Source: Bacteroides sp.
Lineage (GTDB): Bacteria > Bacteroidota > Bacteroidia > Bacteroidales > Muribaculaceae
Length of the DNA stretch: 53,332 nucleotides
Assembly (NCBI GenBank): GCA_014802265.1
Contig: JAAVCP010000012.1
Span: 1-53,332 of the forward strand
Direction of reading: 5' to 3'
Shown: positions 16,886 to 26,150 of the stretch, piece by piece
How the letters are laid out: each line of letters starts with the position of its first letter
Position numbering within the stretch: position 1 is the stretch's first letter
Program-made: the position numbers and the translations under genes
The notes under the pieces: generated by a model
Told to the model about the DNA's origin: nothing
Database searches by the model: none
Seen by the model: only the letters and a program-made list of their open reading frames with translations

Positions 16886-17686
16886 TTAATTGAGGGTCTT
16901 TCGTGTTATGGTGTTCGACTTCACTCCACGGTTATCTGTGGTCCTCACTACTGCCACAGCCTGTTGGTGCTCGGGATTATATCCCGTCACTTCCATATTG
17001 CTGTCAGTGGGATTATAGCTCTTGCCGGTTCTTTCTAAAAGAAGGGCAAGAGCAGCGTCGGTGGTTGAAGAAACGACATTATATTCTGACTTAAGAATGA
17101 CTGCACACCTGAATTGATATTTCGAGGGAGCCAAAGTGACAATGTTATATAGGTCTACATATTCACTCTTGACGATGGAGATATTGTCACTGAATCCCTC
17201 TGATGATGCTGCCGGCAGAGACAAGACAGTTATGTCGCCATACTTGGTGCCGTCGCAAGGCAATATATATAGATACCTTTCAATCCGGGCAAGACCTGTG
17301 TCTACAATATTTATATTGGAATACTCATTCAGGGTGCGTGATGTCAGATAACTCAATGCTTCCTTTACCGTAAGCAACTTCTCCGAAACATAATACTTAT
17401 ATCCGGTTGTCACTCCTGTCAGATTAAGCATACAGGCGTATGATTCAGCAAGAGTACACTCGTCAGCTATACTCATAGTGATACGTGAATCATAATTGGC
17501 ATCACCGACAATGTGATTGGACCCGTTGGGGTCAACAGGCGTAGCAGAATTATCCTTGTCGCCCATGAGCTTATTGTATATTGAGGAGTCTGATCGCTCA
17601 AGAAGTCTGTCGTTTATCTCACAGGAAGATAGGGCAAACGCTATTGCCACAAGATATAGATATTTACTAATTGATTTCATAGTCAT
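16886..17686 (-). CDS. Lipoprotein of unknown function, last gene of the tubulin-like operon
   Basis: A 266-aa lipoprotein that I do not recognise. The signal peptide ends in ALSSC, with lipidation expected at C22; the following residues (EINDR) are only mildly acidic, so surface export is uncertain. An alternative ATG two codons inside gives the same mature protein. The mature part looks beta-rich, with a Ser/Asp/Asn-rich linker around 30-60 and no catalytic motif. It starts six bases after the upstream gene's stop and is followed by a strong terminator, so it closes the operon. Its position suggests an outer-membrane or periplasmic accessory part of the same assembly. Confidence 0.72.
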   Translation of the reverse strand: MTMKSISKYLYLVAIAFALSSCEINDRLLERSDSSIYNKLMGDKDNSATPVDPNGSNHIVGDANYDSRITMSIADECTLAESYACMLNLTGVTTGYKYYVSEKLLTVKEALSYLTSRTLNEYSNINIVDTGLARIERYLYILPCDGTKYGDITVLSLPAASSEGFSDNISIVKSEYVDLYNIVTLAPSKYQFRCAVILKSEYNVVSSTTDAALALLLERTGKSYNPTDSNMEVTGYNPEHQQAVAVVRTTDNRGVKSNTITRKTLN

Positions 17687-17692
17687 AATATT

Positions 17693-19003
17693 TTAGTTTT
17701 GACCCTTTGCCCATCCGATTGAGAAATTCACCTGATTTCTCCACCCTGTGTTGAAAGGATTTTTTACAAACTGATGAGTATAGCCTGCACCGAAAATAAT
17801 ATTATTATATCGGTAGAACAGAGTGGCGCAAGCCGAGCCACCCCATTTATATTTATAATCAGAGGTAAGAATCTTCTTATCGCCTGTACTTAGGTATCTC
17901 ACTGTTCCGCCACCCAACTGGACATATAGTTTTCTCACTACCTTAAACATTGGACCGGCACTGAATGTCATAGCAGTGGTGCGGAAGTCATCTTCCCCAT
18001 TTTTGTCCTTAAATTCCACTCTCCCGTATGGTGTCTTTATGGATGTCCTGATATCAGTAGACCATGATATAAAACCTCCGAAATCCTTACAGTAACCCAC
18101 GCTAAGCCCTAAAGGCTGAAGGTTAGTGCCATGATACATCACAAGTAGATAACCCACCATTTCATCAAGACGGAAAATATTATGTGAGCGTGGAGTAACC
18201 GTTATGTTTTTTTCCACCCATGCATGAGTGGAGGCTGTGGCATGAAGTTTGTAGTCACCAAGCATGTGGTCAAATTTATATGATTTGCCGTTGTCTGACA
18301 TTGCATTCGGAGTAGGCGCATCGCCGTAGGGGATGAATGTCTTTTCCGTGGCTTTGTAATCTAACCCTTTGACTATGACTTTACCACTTACTCTCGGGTC
18401 AACATTATTATAGTTTCTTCTTTTTACATTCACATCTGTGGAGTATGAGTATTTCCCATGTTTTGTTGTGAATGAATGTAGTCCTTCTTCAAGATAAACA
18501 GTATCGGTGTTTTCCACCTGCTGATTGTCAATATAAAGAGTAGCGAAATCGTCATATCTTACATTTACCGGGTAGGTGTCGGTTTCAGATAGAATCATGA
18601 CTGTGTCGGTGTCAAACATATCACCGATCACGATAATGTCTGTCAACATCTCGTCACCTCTCACCGGATCAGGAAAGTCAATCTCAACATTAAGATAGTT
18701 ATCATGGTTAACCTGAAGTTTTTTTGTTCCGTCGATCACATAGACATAATAAATATTAGCATCGTAGCCCTTTTCAGAATCAACTTTTATAACATTGTTG
18801 GAGAACTTAAGCCCGTCGAGCTGGCTGCGTATCTCTATTAGGGCAGCGGGGTCGCCGTTATGGTCAAGCATTTTACTCTGCTCCGGAATTACAACCCTTT
18901 TCTCATTTTCCCGGTTTACTTTAAGTATTGCGTCTGCAAAGGCATCAGGGGAAATCAAAGATAAGGTAAGCCCTAAGAGCATCATTACTAAGATTCGTTT
19001 CAT
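17693..19003 (-). CDS. Exported protein: operon-specific N-terminal domain plus putative outer-membrane barrel
   Basis: A 436-aa protein with a signal peptide (MKRILVMMLLG...DAFA). Residues about 24-110 share a pattern with the next upstream gene: GDPAALIEIRSQLDGLKF, then NVIKVDSE, then IYYVYVIDGTKKLQV. A PEGA-like beta segment may lie at about 150-190. The C-terminal third (about 290-436) alternates Gly, aromatic and polar residues in strand-length units (GLSVGYCKDFGGFISWSTDI, VQLGGGTVRYL, GAGYTHQFV, VNFSIGWAKG). It resembles a small outer-membrane barrel. Spacing to its neighbours is five to six bases. I infer that it anchors the system in the outer membrane; no enzymatic motif is seen. Confidence 0.72.
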   Translation of the reverse strand: MKRILVMMLLGLTLSLISPDAFADAILKVNRENEKRVVIPEQSKMLDHNGDPAALIEIRSQLDGLKFSNNVIKVDSEKGYDANIYYVYVIDGTKKLQVNHDNYLNVEIDFPDPVRGDEMLTDIIVIGDMFDTDTVMILSETDTYPVNVRYDDFATLYIDNQQVENTDTVYLEEGLHSFTTKHGKYSYSTDVNVKRRNYNNVDPRVSGKVIVKGLDYKATEKTFIPYGDAPTPNAMSDNGKSYKFDHMLGDYKLHATASTHAWVEKNITVTPRSHNIFRLDEMVGYLLVMYHGTNLQPLGLSVGYCKDFGGFISWSTDIRTSIKTPYGRVEFKDKNGEDDFRTTAMTFSAGPMFKVVRKLYVQLGGGTVRYLSTGDKKILTSDYKYKWGGSACATLFYRYNNIIFGAGYTHQFVKNPFNTGWRNQVNFSIGWAKGQN

Positions 19004-19008
19004 ACAGG

Positions 19009-19611
19009 TTATTGTTTTTTAAGTTTTATGTTTCCTAAATTGACAGTTTTATCTTTTGAGATATCCACTTTTCTTTTTCTCCACATTTCGTAACCCTTTT
19101 TTTCCACTTCGAAAGTGTATATTCCAGCCTTTATTTTTACATTTCCTTTAATAGGGGTTCTGCCGAGGTGGATTCTTTCACCTTGAGATAGCATATAGAC
19201 ATCCGCGCCGGAAGGGTTTGTAGTCAGACTGATAGACCCCTTGTCGGAAGTTATGCCAACCGTCACCTCATAAGAAGCCTTAGCTGCAAGAGATGGAAAT
19301 TTCAGCGAAAGTTTTTTGCGAGTCTCATTGTCAACAGTCAGATTTGTGGAGCCTTCTGACATATATACATAGTAGATGGCGTTTTCATATTTAACTTCGC
19401 CGCAAACGTTCCCCTCAAATGTAAGGTTAGGTTCTGTTGACTTTACCATTATAAGCGCACAAGGGTTTCCTGCCGCATCATTCCGGGGATTGCGGCGGGC
19501 ATAGATGTTTCCTTCAAGCAAAGTGACATCTCCTTGTGCCACCAAGTGTTGTGCTTCCACAGGAAGAAACAAGAGGAGAAATAGGAAGAAAAATAATTGT
19601 TTCATTGTCAA
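19009..19611 (-). CDS. Exported PEGA-domain protein
   Basis: A 200-aa protein with a signal peptide (FFFLFLLLFLPVEA). Residues about 28-105 repeat the N-terminal domain of the 17693-19003 product: GNPCALIMVKSTEPNLTF, then NVCGEV, then IYYVYMSEGSTNLTV. A PEGA domain follows at about 127-198 (GSISLTTNPSGADVYM, LGRTPIKGNVKIKAGIYTF, VEKKGYE). PEGA domains are surface or periplasmic beta modules of unknown ligand, frequent in Bacteroidetes. The start may be the first or third codon (MTM). It is tightly packed in the operon, six and five bases from its neighbours. It is probably a periplasmic adaptor. Confidence 0.82.
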   Translation of the reverse strand: MTMKQLFFFLFLLLFLPVEAQHLVAQGDVTLLEGNIYARRNPRNDAAGNPCALIMVKSTEPNLTFEGNVCGEVKYENAIYYVYMSEGSTNLTVDNETRKKLSLKFPSLAAKASYEVTVGITSDKGSISLTTNPSGADVYMLSQGERIHLGRTPIKGNVKIKAGIYTFEVEKKGYEMWRKRKVDISKDKTVNLGNIKLKKQ

Positions 19612-19617
19612 CTGTTG

Positions 19618-20601
19618 TTATATGCCGCCAATTGAGTTAATATCAAAGATTTCACTTTCCGGGAGAGGGTGCTGTTTGTTTTTGTCAAGATACATTGGCT
19701 GCCATGTCCTTACATGTATCTGAGGCTGTTCCGGATCTGAAAAATCCCAGACCATGAACACATATCCCTCATCACTGTAGTTGGATGACTGGTAATGCTG
19801 CACGACCCTTACTCCGTATATGTCCGGGTTAGCACCGTGGCGTTTTATGGTCACATCATCGAAATTGACATTGATGTAGCGGTTGTTTTGGAACACACGA
19901 GCGAGATTACTCAGGTATTCCTTTTTCCCTTGTTTGGTATAAGTCACCGAAGGGAGCGAGATGCCCATGCCGTCTTTCACTTTCTTAGGAGTCACCACCT
20001 TACCGGTGATAATCAGCGCATCGTCAGAAAAAACTTGGTTGAGAAAATTAAGGTCTTTTGTGTTATAAGAGGTTCTGAATCTTTCCACATAGTCAAGAAT
20101 CTCAAGGCGTTTCTCCATGTCGTCAAGCTGTTTCCCTTTCTCCATCAGTTGTTTATAGGTATTATTATCAATGGAGAAATATACATCGGTCACGTTGCCG
20201 CTTTTGTCGAAGTTTATTACGGCTTCCTTGTATTCCGCCTCAGAGTTATCATCTTGCGGCTGAAGCTCAAGGGCAATATTGCGTATCTGATAACCGTCGC
20301 TGCTTGATAAAAGTGTTTCTCCAATGTAAGAATCCTCAGGCTTGAAATGCACATTCTCCCAAAGCATCTCAATTGACATTTCCCCAGACGGTTTTACAAG
20401 TCCGTTGAGGTTAAGTGCCCTATTGGTGTTATACGCGTCGGTCACTTCCGTAAGAAATCTCGACGCATTCTTTTCAATTGAGGCTTTAAGAGTAGGATTA
20501 CTTGTTCCCTCCACTATCTCCAGCTCTACGTTGGCATAGGTAATGGAAGATAAGGTAAGAAATGTCAGTGTGAAAAGTAGTTTAAATATATTCGCTTTCA
20601 T
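19618..20601 (-). CDS. Exported protein with an NTF2/SnoaL-like domain
   Basis: A 327-aa protein with a signal peptide (FLTLSSITYA). The first half (about 25-150) is an unrecognised region with a repeated look to the coil-prone segment KQLMEKGKQLDDMEKRLEI. From about 165 the sequence fits an NTF2/SnoaL-like cone fold: an N-terminal helix (YVERFRTSYNTKDLNFLNQVF), SDDALIITG, a second helix (KKEYLSNLARVF), then four strands including VRVVQHYQSSNYSDEGYVFMVWDF. Such domains bind small ligands or act as dimerisation modules. It sits in the middle of the tubulin-like operon, 13 bases after the upstream gene. Its exported state implies a periplasmic role. Confidence 0.75.
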   Translation of the reverse strand: MKANIFKLLFTLTFLTLSSITYANVELEIVEGTSNPTLKASIEKNASRFLTEVTDAYNTNRALNLNGLVKPSGEMSIEMLWENVHFKPEDSYIGETLLSSSDGYQIRNIALELQPQDDNSEAEYKEAVINFDKSGNVTDVYFSIDNNTYKQLMEKGKQLDDMEKRLEILDYVERFRTSYNTKDLNFLNQVFSDDALIITGKVVTPKKVKDGMGISLPSVTYTKQGKKEYLSNLARVFQNNRYINVNFDDVTIKRHGANPDIYGVRVVQHYQSSNYSDEGYVFMVWDFSDPEQPQIHVRTWQPMYLDKNKQHPLPESEIFDINSIGGI

Positions 20602-20614
20602 TTCTAATGTTCTT

Positions 20615-21361
20615 TTAGGGTAATGTCAGCCAATAGGCTGTGCAATATTTGTATGCGTTTAGATTAGCTTTCTCCCCGGTGATAGCATTGGTCCATTCAC
20701 CTGCCACGCAATGTAGGATAGCCACCTGAGTATCCGATTTGTCAATTACCACCACATAAAAATCATTGATATTTGCAATAGGAAATGCGGCAGCGTTTAA
20801 GATTGCATTTCTTTTTTTCATTTCAACGAGTAATGTCTGCACATCTTTCTGCGTTGTAGCCTTTGCTAAGCGTGCCAAAACCGGAGACAATGTATTGTTG
20901 GCAGTGGAAGCGGTTGCTGAAGAGGATTGGGCACTTGCAGTTGCACCGGTAGAGGCTGCCGGCTGAACAAGCGTGTATCCCTCATTAGAATTTTTTTCCA
21001 ATATTGCCGAATTGGTGTCTGTTATTGGCAGAAGATCTTTCTTCTTAACATAGACCAACACACGACAACGGTTTGCACCTGATTGTGAAATAAGGCGTTC
21101 CGAATGATTTGATATGTTGGAAAGATATATTGCGTCGGGCATGTCCATGCCCTTCTCTTTCATATAAGCTGTGATTTTATCAGTCAGTTCTGCCATTGCC
21201 TGCTGATAGGCGGCATCTTCTGTGGCAGCACGCACATCAGCAGATATATATGTGTTGGTGTCACGAAGAATCTTAGAGATCGTTTTATCCGTTTCGGAGT
21301 CTGCCATGACACTCATTACTGCCAGAAGCGAACAGAAAAGAATTATCAGTCGGTGTTTCAT
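20615..21361 (-). CDS. Exported protein of unknown function
   Basis: A 248-aa protein with a signal peptide (FCSLLAVMSVMA). Residues about 25-110 contain a helix (EDAAYQQAMAELTDKITAYM) followed by strands ending in RCRVLVYVKKKDLLP. This recalls small envelope proteins in which a repeated AxxxA helix precedes a beta sheet, but I cannot assign a family. A Ser/Ala/Thr-rich linker at about 136-158 leads to a C-terminal domain with FYVVVIDKSDTQVAIL. The start codon overlaps the upstream stop by four bases (ATGA), which is strong evidence of translational coupling inside the operon. Confidence 0.72.
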   Translation of the reverse strand: MKHRLIILFCSLLAVMSVMADSETDKTISKILRDTNTYISADVRAATEDAAYQQAMAELTDKITAYMKEKGMDMPDAIYLSNISNHSERLISQSGANRCRVLVYVKKKDLLPITDTNSAILEKNSNEGYTLVQPAASTGATASAQSSSATASTANNTLSPVLARLAKATTQKDVQTLLVEMKKRNAILNAAAFPIANINDFYVVVIDKSDTQVAILHCVAGEWTNAITGEKANLNAYKYCTAYWLTLP

Positions 21362-22329
21362 TGTTCGGAAAAGTCTGCAAAAAGTGATTTTAAATTATCG
21401 AGTCTTAGATATGAATGAAGAGTAGCCTTTAGCTTACCTTCGGTAGATAATGCCGATAACGGTACTTCTAAACTAACCAAATGGCAATATCCTCCCATAT
21501 CATTTTTCCATACATATATCCCTTTCACTTTATCTCCGGCATGCTCCTTTACTCCCCAATATGGTATGCAACCTTCTTCAGAAAAAATATCGTAAAGTTT
21601 TGCCAATGAGGTGACAATCGGGGTGGAATTGTAGCCATACTGCCGGATGGTTAAATCAATTGGGACATTCTTTTCGGAGTATCCTGTCAGAAGCATATTT
21701 GATAGTGATTCCAATGGGTACTTACCGGGATCACATACCAACTCACATTCCCGGTTATTGACTTCTGACGGAAGATACACAATTTTATGTGTAAGATCCG
21801 GAGTTATAAATGAGCCTATGTCTTTTACATAGAAATCTGAAAAGGGCATAGCCGTCACACTCTCTATTGAAGTAGTGGGGCGAGATGTTGAGGTAGGATT
21901 GGCAGAAGCCGTGCGAAACATTTCAATAATATGATTTTCAAGCTCTTTCTTATTTTCAAGCCGCATCAGCCCAATCTTTGCCGGAAATTCGCACACCACT
22001 ATCGGGCTGCCTTCTTTTTCCCAACATGCCGAATATGCCCCGTTATCAAAATCTATAAAAAAGTCAGCGTCTTCAGTCAGATCACGCATTTTGATGTCGT
22101 TGCCTTTGGAATAGGTGAAGCCATCATCTTTTATACGTCTGATTATGTCTTCATTTTCTTCCGTCAATGGTTGAGACAGCAAATTGAAATAGTGTTGCAG
22201 GAAATTGGCTGCCATGCCGAATTGACGGTCAGAAAGCAACGTTTCCGGCACAATGCGGCGTCCCCCCTGTACGCTTACCACAGAGAGGATGCCAAGCATT
22301 AATGTCAATATGATGATACGTGACTTCAT
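21358..22329 (-). CDS. Exported protein of unknown function
   Basis: A 323-aa protein with a signal peptide (LTLMLGILSVVSVQG). The mature part mixes helices and strands (NFLQHYFNLLSQPL; ADFFIDFDNGAYSACW; LIGYSEKN-like stretches). There is a Thr/Ser-rich linker around 145-158 (ANPTSTSRPTTSIESV) between two presumed domains. No enzymatic motif is visible and I do not recognise the family. It starts on the stop codon of the upstream zinc-ribbon/MORN gene (TAATG) and overlaps the next gene by four bases. That fixed stoichiometric arrangement suggests a partner in the same complex. Confidence 0.72.
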   Translation of the reverse strand: MKSRIIILTLMLGILSVVSVQGGRRIVPETLLSDRQFGMAANFLQHYFNLLSQPLTEENEDIIRRIKDDGFTYSKGNDIKMRDLTEDADFFIDFDNGAYSACWEKEGSPIVVCEFPAKIGLMRLENKKELENHIIEMFRTASANPTSTSRPTTSIESVTAMPFSDFYVKDIGSFITPDLTHKIVYLPSEVNNRECELVCDPGKYPLESLSNMLLTGYSEKNVPIDLTIRQYGYNSTPIVTSLAKLYDIFSEEGCIPYWGVKEHAGDKVKGIYVWKNDMGGYCHLVSLEVPLSALSTEGKLKATLHSYLRLDNLKSLFADFSEQ

Positions 22330-23027
22330 TATCCTGCCTTGCCAATTATGATGACCTCTTTAGATCCATCATTCTTAAACCAGCGTCCTTGAACGAGGTT
22401 ACCATTGTCCCATTCGCCGATGATGTATTCGTTTGGCTGAGCCACACGCCCCTTTGAGTCACGCGCATCTATTAGCTTCTCAATGGAGTAGGTCATAGTG
22501 CCCTGTCCGTGAGGTTTACCATTTTTCATGCTGCCTTTCCAAGTTCCGTAGCTTAGTTTGTTTGTCGTGGATTTTGGAGTAACGGGCACCGAGGTATTGG
22601 AATTTGAATCTTTCACCTTTTGGGATTCATCTTCTTTTGTAGTCTGGGGTTTGCCAATGCTAACTTCTGTAGAGTCAATGGGTTCCTGTTTAGGTTCGGA
22701 AATTGTATCTGTCGGAGTGGGTCCAGCTTGAGGTTGCTCGGAAGGGGTGCGAAGCATCAGACAGAGAATTACAATTATAACTGCAATAATGGCAGCTCCA
22801 ATTATGCAGAGAATAATTTTCGTCTTGTTATTGCCACCGCCGGGTCCGCCTGTTGTCTGACTCCTGATGATGTTGCCGTCGTCGTCAACCTCTGTGAGTG
22901 GTTCATTACATTCGGGACAGGTGAACGGTTGTCCTGCTTCCACTTCAATAATTTCGCCGGGCACTGCTTTGTCGCATTCTCCGTAGTTACGGCATATACC
23001 TTTTCTTACTTTCTTATTGTCGTTCAT
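22329..23027 (-). CDS. Zinc-ribbon / single transmembrane / MORN-repeat protein
   Basis: A 232-aa protein with three visible parts. Residues 10-42 form a zinc ribbon with C12, C18, C37 and C40 (ending CPECNEPL). A Gly-rich hinge leads to one transmembrane helix at about 70-92. A Pro/Thr/Lys-rich linker (95-155) leads to MORN-like repeats at about 159-222 (YGTWKGSMKNGKPHGQGTM and EYIIGEWDNGNLVQGRWF). There is no cleavable signal, and Lys before the helix suggests a cytosolic zinc ribbon and periplasmic MORN repeats. It lies 20 bases after the tubulin-like gene, so it is a good candidate to link that cytosolic protein to the exported partners. Confidence 0.8.
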   Translation of the reverse strand: MNDNKKVRKGICRNYGECDKAVPGEIIEVEAGQPFTCPECNEPLTEVDDDGNIIRSQTTGGPGGGNNKTKIILCIIGAAIIAVIIVILCLMLRTPSEQPQAGPTPTDTISEPKQEPIDSTEVSIGKPQTTKEDESQKVKDSNSNTSVPVTPKSTTNKLSYGTWKGSMKNGKPHGQGTMTYSIEKLIDARDSKGRVAQPNEYIIGEWDNGNLVQGRWFKNDGSKEVIIIGKAG

Positions 23028-23047
23028 AATTAATGTAGATTTTTGGT

Positions 23048-26000
23048 TTAATCCTTTGTATTAAGCTCGTTGTCGCCTAAGGAGTTTCTGATTTTCTTAT
23101 ATTTTACATATTCAGCCCCGAACTCGTCGCCATTGCAAGCTTTGAGGACATGAGTGCGGAGCACATTATTGACCTCCTTCATGAGTGCGGCTTTGTCGTC
23201 GATATGCACATATTGAGACTTCAGACGGCGTTTCACTTCCTCTTGAAGTTTCCCGGCTTCCTTGCGATTTGCCATAAGCCCTTTAAGGACGCTGTTGAAG
23301 TCTTTGCCTAATGGCATCTCGCTTCTCTCCTGGTCTCCATATTCATCTACTGTAAAGAAATAGAAGGCTTTCCTTCCGGTTCTGTTGTCGGTGCTTTCAC
23401 GTATAATGCCCATTGCGAACCCAAGCATCACGGGCTTTGGAAGGTCAGCAGCCATTTCAGCAACAGAAGCCTCATATAGTGACGGGAGTGGTTCTTTGAA
23501 AGTTTCGGTGTGAAGCACGAGGTTATGAATGTCGGAATTATGTCCTTTCACCAGGCGGTCGTATGCCTCTTTCAATACTTTCAGATTTTCGACATGACGG
23601 AGAGGGAACATTGATGAAAGGGTCATTATGGCAATTTGGTCACCACGATGGCTCTGGGCTAAAGTGACTTCCTTAGCCCCAACCGTGTCTTTAAATGCAT
23701 TGAAGAGGCGGGCACGGAATCCACTGTTGTCTTTTTCTTTAGGGAGATAGACCACATAGTCGGTCATGGTCTTGTCCTGATTGCCGTTAGACAGGCGAGT
23801 AACTTCACTATCGTCTTTCTTGATGAAAGTGCGTGCGCTTTCCATCAGCTCATGAGCAAATGCACGGAGTTTCTCACCGGTTGGGTCGTCATACTCCTGA
23901 CGCAACTTTTCGAGGATATTGACATTGGTCACTTTCAGGCGCGGGTCTTCAAGACTGCGCTCTTCCACTTCTTTTACGGCGCTTTGGAGGCACACGTCAA
24001 ACACCACGTTGAGCACATTGTCGGAAGAAGCATCTATGTTTCCCTCCAATGCACCGTATGCCTTAAGGAAGTTGGAGAACCCTTTCTCTTCAGCCTCACC
24101 AAGTTCAGCCACAAGGGCATTACGCACATTTCGCGCAATCTGAGCTTGCGTTTCCTCATTGCGAATAGCCTTATCTTTGATGTCGTCAACCGCCCTCTTG
24201 TCATATTTACGTAGGGTCTTGGCATCATTTGTTGACTCCTCTCCACACCTGAGAGATGCCAGGAACTGAGCCTTATCGGTCATGGCTGAAAGGAGAGCTG
24301 AGAATCGGATAATGTTGTTTTCAACTTCCTGCAGCCCGATCTTGATGTTTTCAAGTAGCACTATGGCATATTTTGTTGCCTCAGAACGAGTGCGCTCGAT
24401 ATAATAATTTTTTGCTGACTCGCAGAATTCTTGGAAACGATCTTGCCTCTTGCCCAACAGGTTGCCGATTAGTCCGGTACCTGTCACTTGCTGTTGTGCA
24501 GCATTGAGATTTGCCTTCATCGTTTCGAGTTTCCCCTCATAGTCTTTTTGACGCTTTGCAAATTCGGTGATGCGGAGGTCAACGTCTTTCATGAGGAGCT
24601 TCATGTATTCCTCAAGCTGCAAGGCTCCGAAAGTTCCCTCTTCCCAGCGTTTGAATAGCTGCTGCTCAATCTTACGTACGATTTTTCGTGCATATTTAGG
24701 ACTGTCGGCGGTTTCCTGTGCGAAATAGTTCACTACCCCGGCACGACGGAATTTCTTCTTGAAGAATCCGCTCATCATTCCGTTGAAATAGTTGAGCCAT
24801 TCATTCTTGTCCATTGTCAAGGCGTCTTCGGCATATCCTGCAGCAGGGGCATTGAAAGTGTCAAAAAATTCCTGAACAGGCTGCTCACCAGGCAGGGTGG
24901 CTTCGCGCAGGAGAATCTTGTTGCCGAGGAAGAGTTTCTCTCGGTCATCTTTAATTGTCTGGGTGGTAATGTCGTTTGTTGCGTCTTCACGGCTCACGGT
25001 TGTGAATCCGGTAGATGTCCAGTGCTGGAAGTGCATCTGGAGGGCAGCACGCTCGGCAAGACGATAGGCAATATATTCCTTAATCTCCTCCTCCGGGAAG
25101 ATTACGCGGCGGAAACCAAAGGAAAGATTGCGTATCCCTCTCACACGCTTCCCGTTGGCATCGATTTCTTCAGTTGGGTCACCATTTTCAAATTTCTCAA
25201 TTTTACCTAATGGCTTATTGAGGGCAGTCTCTTTGTCGACATATATTTTTTGAAAAAGGAAGTCTGCCACCATCTGATAGAGTTCCGGCTGATTGCTGCT
25301 GATAGAGAGCATGCGTCCCCTCTCGTTGACGTTGGTAAAAAGATACATACCCGTGATTGGGTCAGCTGCATCGATACGTCTGATTTCACCCGTATAAGGG
25401 TCGCGGGTGCCTGTGATGTCCACGGGCTTATAGTGACCTGTGGAAAGGGCATTAAGTTCCTGGAGAGCGGCATATCCATTTGCCTGATAGTATTCCATAT
25501 TATTAGAGAATACGGTCTGGCACTCAGGCACATAAATATAGAGATGAATTAGCGGGCTTTCGCCGTATAGTTGGCGAATCTGGGCAATAGTGTCAATAAT
25601 GGATCCGGAGCCGGTGCCACCGGCAAGTCCGGCGCATATATGAAAATGCACTTCATGGTGGTTAGAGCGGTTTTGAAGAGATGCCACGCGCCCTTTGAGT
25701 TTTGAGACAAAACCTTCGTCTTGCTTCACATGGCTTGCCATAAGCATTCTGCCGAGGCGGCGACGCTGACCTCCGATCCCTTCGGAGATGATTTTCCCTA
25801 ATTTCATTTTGATGAGATCCACCTCATCGTTTGAGATAAATCCTTGAAGTTGCGGACGGTCTTCAAGCTGGTCGAGGTCGCCGGCATTCATTCCGTGGGT
25901 TGAAACTTTCTGGGCGTTTGACAGACCGATTGATACTCCCTGAAACCTCCAGTCAGTGCGAAGATCATTCTCATCGGAGTCTACATAGAGGTAATCAATA

Positions 26001-26113
26001 TAGCTGTCGTCTTGGGGTTCAAAAGTTTTAAACTCCTCAAAATAACGCTTTCTGAATTCACGGATTATCTTTCCTCCCGTGCCTCCTAATCCTATTATAA
26101 GCGTGTTTGCCAT
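23048..26113 (-). CDS. Large tubulin-like (Tubulin_2 type) putative GTPase
   Basis: A 1021-aa cytosolic protein. The start IIGLGGTGGKIIREF (residues 6-20) matches the first nucleotide loop of tubulin/FtsZ proteins. AGLAGGTGSGSIIDTIA (161-177) is the glycine-rich tubulin signature that contacts the phosphates. GIGGQRRRLGR (113-122) lies between them, as in the poorly known 'tubulin-like' family. Beyond about residue 450 the protein is helical and rich in charged residues, with coiled-coil-prone stretches (KRQKDYEGKLETMKANLNAAQQQV). It is more than twice the length of FtsZ. It is second in a nine-gene operon of envelope proteins. GTP use and polymerisation are inferred from the motifs only. Confidence 0.85.
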   Translation of the reverse strand: MANTLIIGLGGTGGKIIREFRKRYFEEFKTFEPQDDSYIDYLYVDSDENDLRTDWRFQGVSIGLSNAQKVSTHGMNAGDLDQLEDRPQLQGFISNDEVDLIKMKLGKIISEGIGGQRRRLGRMLMASHVKQDEGFVSKLKGRVASLQNRSNHHEVHFHICAGLAGGTGSGSIIDTIAQIRQLYGESPLIHLYIYVPECQTVFSNNMEYYQANGYAALQELNALSTGHYKPVDITGTRDPYTGEIRRIDAADPITGMYLFTNVNERGRMLSISSNQPELYQMVADFLFQKIYVDKETALNKPLGKIEKFENGDPTEEIDANGKRVRGIRNLSFGFRRVIFPEEEIKEYIAYRLAERAALQMHFQHWTSTGFTTVSREDATNDITTQTIKDDREKLFLGNKILLREATLPGEQPVQEFFDTFNAPAAGYAEDALTMDKNEWLNYFNGMMSGFFKKKFRRAGVVNYFAQETADSPKYARKIVRKIEQQLFKRWEEGTFGALQLEEYMKLLMKDVDLRITEFAKRQKDYEGKLETMKANLNAAQQQVTGTGLIGNLLGKRQDRFQEFCESAKNYYIERTRSEATKYAIVLLENIKIGLQEVENNIIRFSALLSAMTDKAQFLASLRCGEESTNDAKTLRKYDKRAVDDIKDKAIRNEETQAQIARNVRNALVAELGEAEEKGFSNFLKAYGALEGNIDASSDNVLNVVFDVCLQSAVKEVEERSLEDPRLKVTNVNILEKLRQEYDDPTGEKLRAFAHELMESARTFIKKDDSEVTRLSNGNQDKTMTDYVVYLPKEKDNSGFRARLFNAFKDTVGAKEVTLAQSHRGDQIAIMTLSSMFPLRHVENLKVLKEAYDRLVKGHNSDIHNLVLHTETFKEPLPSLYEASVAEMAADLPKPVMLGFAMGIIRESTDNRTGRKAFYFFTVDEYGDQERSEMPLGKDFNSVLKGLMANRKEAGKLQEEVKRRLKSQYVHIDDKAALMKEVNNVLRTHVLKACNGDEFGAEYVKYKKIRNSLGDNELNTKD

Positions 26114-26150
26114 AATAAAAAATATTGTGTGTTGTTGTTATTCGTGATTA

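Noticed and set aside
18795..23033. Plus-strand frames of 60 to 170 codons opposite the tubulin-like operon
   Set aside because: The minus-strand genes have signal peptides, coupled starts and domain matches; the plus-strand frames have none of these.
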